From the NCBI RefSeq assembly GCF_002159175.1, contig NZ_NFGZ01000013.1, forward strand, positions 1 through 64,000: DNA of 64,000 bases, in the 5' to 3' direction. Made by a program: the position numbers and the translations under genes. This DNA comes from Flavonifractor sp. An92. GTDB lineage: Bacteria > Bacillota > Clostridia > Oscillospirales > Oscillospiraceae. Under the pieces are notes generated by a model that was given only the letters and a program-made list of their open reading frames with translations, ran no database searches and was not told where the DNA came from. Shown piece by piece: positions 26,176-35,519 of the stretch (position 1 is its first letter; every line of letters starts with the position of its first letter).

Positions 26176-27423
26176 ATGGGCCGTCACATTCTGCATGTGG
26201 ATCAGAACTGCTTTTATGCCTCGGTGGAGATGCAGCGCCACCCGGAGCTGCGGGACAAGCCCCTGGCGGTGTGCGGCCGGCAGGAGGACCGCCACGGCAT
26301 CGTCCTCACCGCCAACTACATCGCCAAGCCCTACGGCGTGCGCACCGGCATGGCGGTGTGGCAGGCCAAACAGAAGTGCCCCCATCTGGTGGTGCTGCCC
26401 CCGGACATGGGGGAGTATATCCGCTTCAGCCGCATGGCCCGGGAGATCTATGAGGACTACACCGACCAGATCGAGCCCTTCGGCCTGGACGAGAGCTGGC
26501 TGGACGTGACGGGCAGCGTGGGGCTCTGCGGTGACCCGGTGACCATTGCCCGGGAGATCGCCGGGCGCATCAAATTCGAGCTGGGCATCACCGCCAGCAT
26601 TGGCGTGGCCGACAACAAGATCACCGCCAAGCTGGGCAGCGACTACAAAAAGCCCGACGCCATCACCCGCATCGGGCGGGACAACTACCGGCAGGTGGTC
26701 TATCCTCTCCCGGTGGAAGACCTCCTGTATGTGGGTCCGGCCACCAGTAAGAAGCTGCGCAGCATGGGCATCCACACCATCGGCCGCCTGGCCGAGTGCC
26801 CCACGGCGGTCCTCACCCGGAAGCTGGGCAAGATGGGGGCGGTGCTGCGCACCTTCGCCCTGGGGCTGGACCCTACGCCGGTGCGGCGCACCGACCACGT
26901 CCCAAATATCCAGTCGGTGGGCAACAGCGCCACCACCCCCCGGGACCTGGAGAGCGAGGAGGATGTGGGCCTGATGCTCCTCCTGCTGGCCGAGAGCGTC
27001 TCCTCCCGCATGCGGGAGCTGGCCGCCCGGTGTACCGTGGTGGAGGTGTCGGTGCGCGACGCAGAGCTGGAGCACTTCACCCGCCAGCGAAAATTACCCC
27101 GCCCCACCGGCTCCAGCGACGAGCTGGCCCGGACGGCCCTGGACCTCTTCCGCCGCAGCTACCACTGGAACGCCCCCATCCGCAGTGTGGGTCTGCGGGC
27201 CTGCGGCCTGGTGGAGGGCTCCGCCGGAGTGCAGCTCTCCCTCTACCCGGAGGACGTGCGGCGGGACAAGTGGGAGCGCATCGACGCGGCGGTGGAGGGG
27301 CTGCGGCGGCGCTACGGCTACCGCTGTGTCCAGCGGGCCCGGATCTATGCCGACCCCCAGCTGGGGCGCATCAACCCCCGGGAGGACCACACCGTCCACC
27401 CTGTAGGGTATTTTGGAGGCTGA
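26176..27423 (+). CDS. dinB: Y-family DNA polymerase (DinB/Pol IV type)
   Basis: 415 residues. Palm motifs: ILHVDQNCFYASVE (first catalytic Asp), YGVRTGMAVWQA, GLDESWLDVTG (catalytic Asp-Glu pair) and TASIGVADNKITAKLGSDYKKPD. Thumb HhH region DLLYVGPATSKKLRSMGI and a little-finger domain with TDHVPNIQSVGNSAT follow. Role: translesion synthesis. The normally conserved DMDAFFASVE start is DQNCFYASVE, as in a common Clostridia subgroup. The beta-clamp peptide is probably QLSLYPED (near 348). Expression is predicted to be LexA-controlled. A small gene follows 2 bp later. Confidence 0.92.
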   Translation: MGRHILHVDQNCFYASVEMQRHPELRDKPLAVCGRQEDRHGIVLTANYIAKPYGVRTGMAVWQAKQKCPHLVVLPPDMGEYIRFSRMAREIYEDYTDQIEPFGLDESWLDVTGSVGLCGDPVTIAREIAGRIKFELGITASIGVADNKITAKLGSDYKKPDAITRIGRDNYRQVVYPLPVEDLLYVGPATSKKLRSMGIHTIGRLAECPTAVLTRKLGKMGAVLRTFALGLDPTPVRRTDHVPNIQSVGNSATTPRDLESEEDVGLMLLLLAESVSSRMRELAARCTVVEVSVRDAELEHFTRQRKLPRPTGSSDELARTALDLFRRSYHWNAPIRSVGLRACGLVEGSAGVQLSLYPEDVRRDKWERIDAAVEGLRRRYGYRCVQRARIYADPQLGRINPREDHTVHPVGYFGG

Positions 27424-27425
27424 CC

Positions 27426-27671
27426 ATGGAAGAGCGGGAGAAAAAATACGTGCCGGTGCTGGTCCGCTTCGACGCGGAGGGGCGTATGCGCCCGGTGGAG
27501 ATCCAGTTCGCACCGGGCCAGCGCTACCACATCGACAAGATCCTGGACGTCCGCCGGGCGGCCTGCCAGAGCGTGGGCGGCGTGGGGGACCGCTATACCT
27601 GCCGCATCGGCGGGCGGGAGTCCTATCTCTGGTTTGAAAAGGGGCGCTGGTTTGTCGCCGCCCGGCGGTGA
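27426..27671 (+). CDS. Small protein of unknown function coupled to dinB
   Basis: 81 residues. ATG 27426 lies 2 bp after the dinB stop, with TTTGGAGG upstream, so it is surely in the same transcript. The sequence is basic and beta-rich (KYVPVLVRFDAEGRMRPVEIQF, YHIDKILDVRRAA, DRYTCRIGG), with no signal peptide or membrane segment. Not recognised as a named family. SOS co-expression with a translesion polymerase suggests a DNA-damage accessory; that is inference. Confidence 0.8.
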   Translation: MEEREKKYVPVLVRFDAEGRMRPVEIQFAPGQRYHIDKILDVRRAACQSVGGVGDRYTCRIGGRESYLWFEKGRWFVAARR

Positions 27672-27733
27672 GACGGGCGGCTTTTTTATTGAATATCTCT
27701 ATATTTCTATATCTCTTTATCGAAATTCATAAA

Positions 27734-27762
27734 TTGACTATTTTCAATCAGAACGTTAAACT
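27734..27762 (+). promoter_or_regulatory. Candidate sigma-A promoter
   Basis: TTGACT (27734-27739), a 17-bp spacer and TAAACT (27757-27762), 36 nt upstream of the PHP gene in an AT-rich gap. Confidence 0.65.
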
Positions 27763-27798
27763 AGAGCATGATTCCAAGAGAGAAACGGGGGATTCGCC

Positions 27799-28416
27799 GT
27801 GATTCTGGATACGCATCTGCACGAAAGGACCTTCTCCTCCGACAGCAAGATGAACTTGCTGGAGATGGTGGCGGAGGCCCGGATCAAGGGCCTGGACGGC
27901 ATCTGCATCACGGACCATGACCGTATCGGCCTCACCCGCTACGCCGCCGAGATCGCCCGGCGGGAGAATTACCCCATCTTTGTGGGCGTGGAGTACCTCG
28001 CCTGCGAGGGGGACATCGTGGCCTTCGGCCTGAAGGAGCTGCCCGAGCCCCATCTGCCCGCCCAGGAATTTCTGGACTATGTGAACGCCCAGGGGGGCGT
28101 GTGCATCTCCGCCCACCCCTACCGCGGAAACAGCCGGGGTCTGGGGGATGAGCTCTACCGGGTGAAGGGCCTGGTGGGCGTGGAGGTGCTCAACGGCAGC
28201 GCCACGCCGGAGGAGAATCGCCGGGCGCTGGAGACCTGCCTCAAGGCGGGCTACAAGCCCTTCGGGGCCAGCGACGCCCACACCACCATGCAGATCGGGC
28301 GCTACGCCACCGAGATCCCGGGGTACTTCACCACCGTGGAGGAGCTGGTGGAGGCCATCAAGACCCGGGAGTGCCGGCCAGTCTATCTGTCCGGCTTCCG
28401 GCCGCTGGAGTTTTAA
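27799..28416 (+). CDS. PHP-domain metal-dependent phosphohydrolase
   Basis: 205 residues from GTG 27799. PHP motifs: DTHLHERTFSSDS, CITDHDRIGLTR, VGVEYLACEG, SAHPYRGN and GASDAHT, giving the metal-binding His/Asp set of the polymerase-and-histidinol-phosphatase fold. Short stand-alone members are often phosphoesterases acting on nucleotides or small phosphates; the substrate is unknown. It lies 55 bp upstream of an iron-type ABC importer and may be co-transcribed. The ribosome site is weak (GGGGG). Confidence 0.85.
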   Translation: MILDTHLHERTFSSDSKMNLLEMVAEARIKGLDGICITDHDRIGLTRYAAEIARRENYPIFVGVEYLACEGDIVAFGLKELPEPHLPAQEFLDYVNAQGGVCISAHPYRGNSRGLGDELYRVKGLVGVEVLNGSATPEENRRALETCLKAGYKPFGASDAHTTMQIGRYATEIPGYFTTVEELVEAIKTRECRPVYLSGFRPLEF

Positions 28417-28471
28417 TGGGTCGAGTCTGTGCATGCACAGTTTTGACAGGATAGAAAAAGGAGATATGGAA

Positions 28472-29557
28472 ATGAAAAAGAAGAATCTGCTTGCACTCTT
28501 GCTGGCAGGGTCCATGACCCTGGCTCTGGCCGCCTGCGGCGGCGGGAACGAGGCCAGCCAGGAGAGCGCCGCTCAGCCCTCTTCCGAGCCCACCGCTGAG
28601 ATGGAGGACACCGTGGTGGTCTACTCCACCCACGGCGAGGACATGCTGGACGAGATCGCCGCGGCCTTTGAGGAAAAGACCGGCATCAAGGTGGAGAGCA
28701 TCAACCTGAAGGGCGAGCTGGCCGACCGGGTGCGCAGCGAGAAGGAGAACCCCCAGGCCGACGTCATGTTCGGCGGCGACAGCGCCACCTATGCCCTGCT
28801 GAAGGAAGAGGGCCTGTTTGAGGCCACCAACCCCGAGTGGGCGGGCGACCTGGACGCCATGTACAAGGACTCCGAGGGCTACTGGTACGGCACCATCAAG
28901 ACCCCCGTCATGCTCTTCTACAACAGCGACCTGCTCTCCGCGGAGGAGGCCCCCAAGGACTGGGCCGACCTGACCAAGCCCGAGTATCAGGGCCAGATCG
29001 TGGTGCGGGACTCCCTGTCCTCCTCCATGCGCTCCACCGTGTGCTGCCTCATCGACTACTACACCCGCGAGCAGGGTGAGGAGGCCGCCTGGGATTACCT
29101 GAGCGCCCTGGACGCCAACATCAAGAACTACTACAACAGCGGCAGCATGATGTACGCCGCCGTGGGTAAGGGCGAGGCCGCCATCTCCTGGGCTGTCCTC
29201 AGCGACATCATCACCAACCAGGTGGACAACGGCATGCCTCTGGAGATCGTGGACGCCACCAGCGGCTCCGTGGTCCTGACCGACTGCATCGCCGCCATCA
29301 AGGACGCCCCCCATCCCAACGCCGCGGCCGCCTTCGTGGAGTTCGCCGGCAGCGCCGAGGTCCAGGCCATGATCGCCAATGACTTCAACCGCGTGCCCAC
29401 TCTGGACGCCGCCCTGGCCGACTCCCCCGAGTGGATGCAGACCGAGTACAAGGCCATGGACGTGGACTGGAACAACATCAGCGCCAATCAGTCCGCCTGG
29501 CTGGAGCAGTGGGAGACCAACGTCATCGACGCGGACAAGAACCTGGCTTCCGAATAA
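28472..29557 (+). CDS. Fe(III)-type ABC transporter substrate-binding lipoprotein
   Basis: 361 residues from ATG 28472, the ATG with the best distance (8 nt) from AAAGGAG; ATG 28466 is too close. Lipobox LAAC follows a basic signal peptide. The mature protein is a family 1 / FbpA-AfuA type receptor: VVVYSTHGEDMLDEIAAAFE at the N-terminus, KENPQADVMFGGDSATYALL, KTPVMLFYNSD and the hinge region. The metal-binding Tyr pair of classical FbpA is not evident (NYYNSGSMMYAAV), so other anions such as phosphonates or phospho-sugars remain possible. It feeds the ATPase and fused permease downstream. Confidence 0.85.
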   Translation: MKKKNLLALLLAGSMTLALAACGGGNEASQESAAQPSSEPTAEMEDTVVVYSTHGEDMLDEIAAAFEEKTGIKVESINLKGELADRVRSEKENPQADVMFGGDSATYALLKEEGLFEATNPEWAGDLDAMYKDSEGYWYGTIKTPVMLFYNSDLLSAEEAPKDWADLTKPEYQGQIVVRDSLSSSMRSTVCCLIDYYTREQGEEAAWDYLSALDANIKNYYNSGSMMYAAVGKGEAAISWAVLSDIITNQVDNGMPLEIVDATSGSVVLTDCIAAIKDAPHPNAAAAFVEFAGSAEVQAMIANDFNRVPTLDAALADSPEWMQTEYKAMDVDWNNISANQSAWLEQWETNVIDADKNLASE

Positions 29558-29580
29558 GTGAATACCCGCAATCTGTGAGA

Positions 29581-29616
29581 AAAAATAGTGAGGAAGGCCC
29601 TTCCTCACTATTTTTC
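29581..29616 (+). terminator. Intra-operon terminator/attenuator
   Basis: aaaaatagtgaggaagg pairs perfectly with ccttcctcactattttt (29581-29615), 13 nt before the ATPase start. It should lower ATPase and permease expression relative to the binding protein. Confidence 0.88.
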
Positions 29617-29628
29617 TATGGAGGAACT

Positions 29629-30609
29629 ATGGACACCATTGAACTGCAGGATATCAGCTACCGCTACGGAGAGAGCCTGGCCCTGGACCAGGTCCGGCTC
29701 CAGATCCGCAAGGGGGAGTTTTTTACCCTCCTGGGCCCCTCCGGCTGCGGCAAGACCACCATGCTCCGCATCCTGGCCGGATTTCTCACCCCCACCCAGG
29801 GGAAGATCCTGGTGGACGGGCAGGACATCACCGCCGTCCCGCCGGAGCGCCGGGGCATGGGCATCGTCTTTCAGAACTACGCCCTCTTCCCCAATATGAC
29901 GGTGGAGGAAAATATCGTCTACGGGCTCCAGGTGCGCCGCTGCTCCAAGGGGGAGATCCAAAAGAAATGCGGCTATTTCCTGGAGCTGACCGGCCTGGAG
30001 GAGCTGCGCCGGCGGAAGATCGACCAGCTCTCCGGCGGACAGCAGCAGCGGGTGGCCATCGCCCGGGCCCTCATCGTGGAGCCCAAAATGCTGCTGCTGG
30101 ACGAGCCGCTGTCCAACCTGGACGTGGCGCTGCGGGTGAAGATGCGCCAGGAGATCCGGGAGATCCAGGAGACCACCGGCATCACCACCCTGTTCATCAC
30201 CCACGACCAGCAGGAGGCCCTCAGCGTCTCCGACCGCGTGGCGGTGCTGGACCGGGGCAGGGTCCAGCAGGTGGGCACCCCCATGGAGATCTACGACACG
30301 CCGGCCAACGACTTTGTGGCGCAGTTCGTGGGGGTCTCCAACCGCCTGGACCCCCGGGACGGGGCGGCCATGGGCCTGCCGGAGGACCAGCGGTACATCC
30401 GCCCGGAGCAGCTCCGCCTTACCCGGGAGGGCCCGGGCGCGCCGGTAACGGTGCGGAAGGTCTGCTTTGAGGGGGCGGTGTACCAGTACACCGTGGCGTC
30501 GGAGCACGCCTCCTATCAGGTCGCGGCGGTGAACCGGGGCGGCCGCCGGGCGCAGGAGGGAGACGCCCTCTTCCTGACCACTCTTCCGGAGGAGGAGCGC
30601 GGCCTATGA
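29629..30609 (+). CDS. ABC transporter ATP-binding protein, Fe(III)/spermidine (FbpC/PotA) type
   Basis: 326 residues from ATG 29629 (ATGGAGGAAC upstream). Walker A GPSGCGKTT, Q-loop FQNYALFPNM, signature LSGGQQQRVAIARAL, Walker B LLLDEPLSNLD and switch THDQQEA are intact. A C-terminal TOBE-like regulatory domain occupies about 245-326. It is the motor of the importer; its last 4 bp overlap the permease start (ATGA). Confidence 0.92.
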   Translation: MDTIELQDISYRYGESLALDQVRLQIRKGEFFTLLGPSGCGKTTMLRILAGFLTPTQGKILVDGQDITAVPPERRGMGIVFQNYALFPNMTVEENIVYGLQVRRCSKGEIQKKCGYFLELTGLEELRRRKIDQLSGGQQQRVAIARALIVEPKMLLLDEPLSNLDVALRVKMRQEIREIQETTGITTLFITHDQQEALSVSDRVAVLDRGRVQQVGTPMEIYDTPANDFVAQFVGVSNRLDPRDGAAMGLPEDQRYIRPEQLRLTREGPGAPVTVRKVCFEGAVYQYTVASEHASYQVAAVNRGGRRAQEGDALFLTTLPEEERGL

Positions 30610-32279
30610 GACGTACGGCCTGCCGAGCGGGATGGCTCCTCTTTTACGCCATCCTGTTCTTCCTCCTCATCGGATACATCGTCTATCCCATGCTCAACAC
30701 CCTGCGCCAGGCCTTCCTGAGCGAGGGACAGTTCACGACGGCTGTTTTTACCGACTATATCACCAACCCCAATAACCTCCAGGTCATCGAAAATACCCTC
30801 TGGGTGGGCCTGGGGGCGGTGGTGTGCTGCGGCGTGCTGGGCACCGCCCTGGCGCTGTATATGACCTTCTGCGCCCGCCGCTTCCGCAAGGCGCTCCACG
30901 TCCTCCTCCTCAGCCCCATGATGATCCCCGGGGTCATCATCGTCATCGCCTTCGTGCAGCTCTACGGGGAGAGCGGCATCCTCACCAAGGCGGTGGAGGC
31001 CCTCTTCCGCCTGGAGGAGACCCCCTGGCAGTTCAGCGGCCTGCCGGGCATCCTCTTCGTCATCACCTACACCCAGTATGTCTATTTCTACCTCAACGTG
31101 TCGGTGGGGCTGAAATACCTGGACTACTCGGCGGTGGAGGCGGCCCGGAGCCTGGGGGCCGGCCGGGTGCGGATTTTTGTAGACATGATCCTCCCCACCA
31201 TCCTCCCCGCCCTCATCACCTCGGCCATCATGACCTTCGCCTCGGGCATCGGGGCCTACACCGCCCCCAACCTGATTGGCGGCGGCTACAAGGTACTCAG
31301 TACCCAGATCGTGCGCTCCAAGGCCAATTACCGCATGGACATCGCCTCGGCCCAGGTGCTCATCCTCTTTGTGATGAGCGTGTCGGTGATGCTGCTCCTG
31401 CAATACTACAAGCGCCGCCACCCCTATGTCCGCTCCGTGCGCCCCACCTCCTGGCAGGACACCGGGAAGCGGTCCAACCTCCTCTCGGCGGTGTGCGGTG
31501 TGCTGGCGGCGATCCAGCTTTTGCTGGTGCTGCTGCCCATTGCGGCGGTCATTTATCTGTCCTTCAACACCACCCACTCCATCATGATGTCGGTTTTTCC
31601 CACCGAATTCACCCTGGAGAACTACCGGCAGATCCTGGCAAGCGACCGGGTCTTTGAGCCCCTGGTCAACAGCCTGACCATGTCGCTCATTGCCGTGGCG
31701 GCCGGCCTGGTGCTGACGGTGCCGGTGTCCTACCTGGCCTACCGCCGCAGCGGGAGGGCGGTCTCCGCCGCCAAATACCTGATGATGATCCCATGGTGCA
31801 TGCCGGTCAGCGTCATCGGTATCAACCTCATCAACGCCTTCAATGTGCGCAGCGTGTTCGCTCTGGGTCAAGCTCTCATCGGCGGGTACGCCATCCTCCC
31901 CATCGGCTATACCATCACCGCCCTGCCCCTGCTCCTCAGCTCCAACGACGTGGCGATGGAGAGCTTCAACCCGGTGCTGGAGGAGGCCTCCAAGAGCCTG
32001 GGCGCCTCCCGCTGGTACGGCATCTGGCGGGTGGTGCTGCCCAACATCGCCCCCGGCGTGGCGTCCGGCGCCATTCTGGTGTTCATCCGCACCATCGGCG
32101 AGTACACCATGTCGGCGCTGCTCTACGGCGTGTACAATCGGCCCATCTCCATCTCCATGGTCACCAACATGCAGGAGTTCCGGGTGGGCATCTCTATGGC
32201 CTACGGCGTCATCGTCATCGCCGTGAGCTATCTGGCTCTGGCCCTGGTGCTCAAGCTGGACAAACGGCAGCAGATCTGA
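30606..32279 (+). CDS. Fused two-module ABC permease, FbpB type
   Basis: 557 residues with about 12 membrane helices, made of two permease modules fused in one chain as in FbpB/AfuB/ThiP. Each half has an EAA loop: AVEAARSLGAGRVRIFVDMILP (about 177-198) and VLEEASKSLGASRWYGIWRVVLP (about 458-480). The fusion provides the whole channel, so no second permease gene is needed. Translationally coupled to the ATPase gene. Ends in a strong terminator. Confidence 0.91.
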   Translation: MRRTACRAGWLLFYAILFFLLIGYIVYPMLNTLRQAFLSEGQFTTAVFTDYITNPNNLQVIENTLWVGLGAVVCCGVLGTALALYMTFCARRFRKALHVLLLSPMMIPGVIIVIAFVQLYGESGILTKAVEALFRLEETPWQFSGLPGILFVITYTQYVYFYLNVSVGLKYLDYSAVEAARSLGAGRVRIFVDMILPTILPALITSAIMTFASGIGAYTAPNLIGGGYKVLSTQIVRSKANYRMDIASAQVLILFVMSVSVMLLLQYYKRRHPYVRSVRPTSWQDTGKRSNLLSAVCGVLAAIQLLLVLLPIAAVIYLSFNTTHSIMMSVFPTEFTLENYRQILASDRVFEPLVNSLTMSLIAVAAGLVLTVPVSYLAYRRSGRAVSAAKYLMMIPWCMPVSVIGINLINAFNVRSVFALGQALIGGYAILPIGYTITALPLLLSSNDVAMESFNPVLEEASKSLGASRWYGIWRVVLPNIAPGVASGAILVFIRTIGEYTMSALLYGVYNRPISISMVTNMQEFRVGISMAYGVIVIAVSYLALALVLKLDKRQQI

Positions 32280-32293
32280 CCGATTGAACGAAA

Positions 32294-32337
32294 AAACACC
32301 CTCCGGCACGGCTCACAGGCCGCGCCGGAGGGTGTTT
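32294..32337. terminator. Intrinsic terminator between convergent genes
   Basis: aaacaccctccggc (32294-32307) pairs with gccggagggtgttt (32324-32337). A and T runs on both sides suit bidirectional use. Confidence 0.88.
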
Positions 32338-32343
32338 CGTATT

Positions 32344-33405
<1,062 letters not shown>

Positions 33406-33574
33406 ATGTCAAACTCCTTTCCGTCCGGCAGGTTGTTCCGGTGTTGTGAGTCCAGAATAAAGACTCAACCCTAATTGGAACTTAAAATCCCCAAACTTTC
33501 GCTAACAAGTTGTAAATTTTCTCTGAATCGCATTTTTGACTAAAAATAGAGGGAAATTTCGTTCAAAACTCCCT

Positions 33575-33603
33575 TTGCGATTTGCGGACACAATTGGTAT
33601 AAT
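33575..33603 (+). promoter_or_regulatory. Strong sigma-A-type promoter
   Basis: TTGCGA (33575-33580), a 17-bp spacer and a perfect TATAAT (33598-33603); transcript start expected near 33610. Confidence 0.8.
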
Positions 33604-33611
33604 GATTACAC

Positions 33612-33667
33612 AACGTGTGGCTTTGATGCGTAATTCCGGTTGCGCCTGAGCCACACGTTATTTTTTG
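33612..33667 (+). terminator. Leader hairpin with T run: attenuator or short terminated RNA
   Basis: aacgtgtggct pairs with agccacacgtt (right arm 33649-33659), followed by A and six T. It begins almost at the predicted transcript start and ends 19 nt before the small gene at 33686. It could make a terminated RNA of about 58 nt or attenuate the small gene. The 26-nt loop makes full termination uncertain. Confidence 0.6.
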
Positions 33668-33685
33668 GGAAAGTGAGGTCAAACC

Positions 33686-33931
33686 ATGAAGCGGATCAAA
33701 GCGGCGTGCATTTGCCAGACGCTGCACTTTATGCTGAAAGAGGGCGTGGAACACAGCGAAGCGGTGGCCCTGGTGAAGCATGAGGTGGAGCACTACCGGG
33801 AGGGCCTGGAGCGCAACCGGATCCGGTACCGGATCCTGGAGCAGCAGGAACAGGCGGATGGCTCCGTGATTATCAAAGTGATCAAGCAGTACAATTCCGC
33901 TCCCATGGGCGAGTATTGGAAGGACATCTAA
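33686..33931 (+). CDS. Small protein of unknown function
   Basis: 81 residues, ATG 33686 with an AAAGTGAGGTC ribosome site. Rich in charged residues, with a helical middle (EAVALVKHEVEHYREGLERNR) and a beta-like end (YRILEQQEQADGSVIIKVIKQYN). No signal peptide or membrane segment. Two Cys occur in AACICQ. Not recognised. It has its own strong promoter, a hairpin leader and a terminator, so it is a regulated single gene. Confidence 0.75.
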   Translation: MKRIKAACICQTLHFMLKEGVEHSEAVALVKHEVEHYREGLERNRIRYRILEQQEQADGSVIIKVIKQYNSAPMGEYWKDI

Positions 33932-33937
33932 ACATCG

Positions 33938-33997
33938 AAAAAAGCGCGTAGCCTATGGCATAAATCCAGCAAGCATAGGACTGCGCGCTTCTTTTTT
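33938..33997 (+). terminator. Intrinsic terminator after small gene
   Basis: aagcgcg and gcctatg pair with cataggac and cgcgctt, with small internal mismatches, followed by ctttttt. Confidence 0.8.
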
Positions 33998-34018
33998 GGA
34001 CACAGGAGGGAACTATGT

Positions 34019-35449
34019 ATGGAACATTCCAATCAGATCCTGGACACGGAGCCGGTAGGAGCGCTGATGCGACGGTATGCTGTGCCCTGCATCATCTCTC
34101 TGCTGGTGGGGGCGCTCTACAACATCGTCGACCAGGTCTTTATCGCCAATGCCAGCTACCTGGGCTCGTATGGAAATGCCGCCAATACGGTGGTGTTTCC
34201 GCTGACGGTGGTGGCGCTGGCTGTGGCGGTGATGGTGGGAGACGGCTGCTGCGCCTTCGTCAGCATCAGCCTGGGGCGCGGAGATGGTGATGCGGCAAGG
34301 CAGAGCGTGGGCAACGCCATTCTGATGAGCGTGGCAGGCAGCCTGCTGCTGACCATCCTCTACCTGCTGGGCCAGAGCCGGATCATCGCGCTGTTCGGCG
34401 GAACGGTCAACGAGGAGACCTTCCGCTATTCCCGGGAATATTTCTTCTATATCACCCTGGGCATTCCGTTCTATATGTTCGGACAGGCCATGAATCCGGT
34501 GATCCGCGCCGACGGCAGCCCCAGATTTGCCATGGCCGCCACACTGGCTGGAGCGGTCACCAACCTGATCCTCGACCCGATTTTCATCTTTGTTTTTCAC
34601 TGGGGGATGATGGGAGCGGCAGTGGCCACCGTCATCGGCCAGATCCTGACCGCCATCCTCTCGGTCTGGTATGTTCTCCATATGAAAACCATCCGCCCTA
34701 CCCCCGCCCATTTCCGGCTCAACGGCAGGATCTGCGGAAGGACGCTGCTTCTGGGCATTACCAGTTTCCTGTCGCAGATCTCTCTGGTGGTGTCTATGGC
34801 GGCGGTCAACAATATGCTGCGGAAATACGGCGCGGAGGACGTGATCTTCGGCCAGGCCCAGTATGCCCAGATCCCCATGGCGGTGGTGGGGATCGTCATG
34901 AAATTTTTCCAGATCATCATTTCGGTGGTGGTGGGCATGGCTGCGGGCTGTATCCCCATCGTGGGCTTCAACATGGGCGCGGAGAAGCGGGACCGGGTCC
35001 GGAGCCTGTTTACCAAGCTGCTGCTGTCTGAGACAGTGGTGGGGGCCGTGGGTTTCCTTCTGGCCGAGTGTTTCCCCCAGCCCCTGATCGCCCTCTTCGG
35101 CGCGGCCAATGAGAGCGTATATTATACGGAGTTTGCCGTCCGTGCGTTCCGGGTCTACCTGTGTCTGATCATCCTGGCCTGCGTCAATAAGGCGTGCTTT
35201 ATTTTCCTGCAGGCCATGGGCAAGGCGGCGGCCTCCACGGCCCTGTCCATGATCCGGGAGGTGGTGTTCGGCGTGGGCTTTGCGCTGCTGCTGCCCCTCT
35301 TTTACGGCCTGGACGGGGTACTGTTCTCCATGCCTGCGTCGGACGGACTGACGTTCCTGGTAGCGCTGGTCCTGATCTGCCATACCGATCGGGAGCTGAC
35401 CGGGGCGGCGGGCAAGCATATCCCGGCGGCAAGGCACTCCTTGCTGTGA
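34019..35449 (+). CDS. MATE-family multidrug/metabolite exporter
   Basis: 476 residues, 12 membrane helices in two pseudo-repeats. MATE-like strings: VPCIISLLVGALYNIVDQVFI at the start, GNAANTVVFPLT, GQAMNPVIRADGSPRFAM and, in the second half, GMAAGCIPIVGFNMGA. Role: cation-coupled export of drugs or metabolites; substrate unknown. CAGGAGGGAAC precedes ATG 34019. Single gene bounded by terminators. A second MATE gene lies at 56361. Confidence 0.9.
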   Translation: MEHSNQILDTEPVGALMRRYAVPCIISLLVGALYNIVDQVFIANASYLGSYGNAANTVVFPLTVVALAVAVMVGDGCCAFVSISLGRGDGDAARQSVGNAILMSVAGSLLLTILYLLGQSRIIALFGGTVNEETFRYSREYFFYITLGIPFYMFGQAMNPVIRADGSPRFAMAATLAGAVTNLILDPIFIFVFHWGMMGAAVATVIGQILTAILSVWYVLHMKTIRPTPAHFRLNGRICGRTLLLGITSFLSQISLVVSMAAVNNMLRKYGAEDVIFGQAQYAQIPMAVVGIVMKFFQIIISVVVGMAAGCIPIVGFNMGAEKRDRVRSLFTKLLLSETVVGAVGFLLAECFPQPLIALFGAANESVYYTEFAVRAFRVYLCLIILACVNKACFIFLQAMGKAAASTALSMIREVVFGVGFALLLPLFYGLDGVLFSMPASDGLTFLVALVLICHTDRELTGAAGKHIPAARHSLL

Positions 35450-35466
35450 CCGGCTGAGCACACAAA

Positions 35467-35510
35467 GCAAAGGCGCTGTTTTCTTAGGAAAACAGCGCCT
35501 TTGCTTTTGC
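35467..35510 (+). terminator. Intrinsic terminator after MATE gene
   Basis: A perfect 16-bp stem gcaaaggcgctgtttt / aaaacagcgcctttgc (35467-35504), then a T-rich tail. Confidence 0.92.
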
Positions 35511-35519
35511 TTTCCATGT

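Noticed and set aside
33410-33560. Promoter of the HtrA-like gene
   Set aside because: Only weak matches (TTGTTA with TTAAGT on the minus strand) were found, not enough to call.
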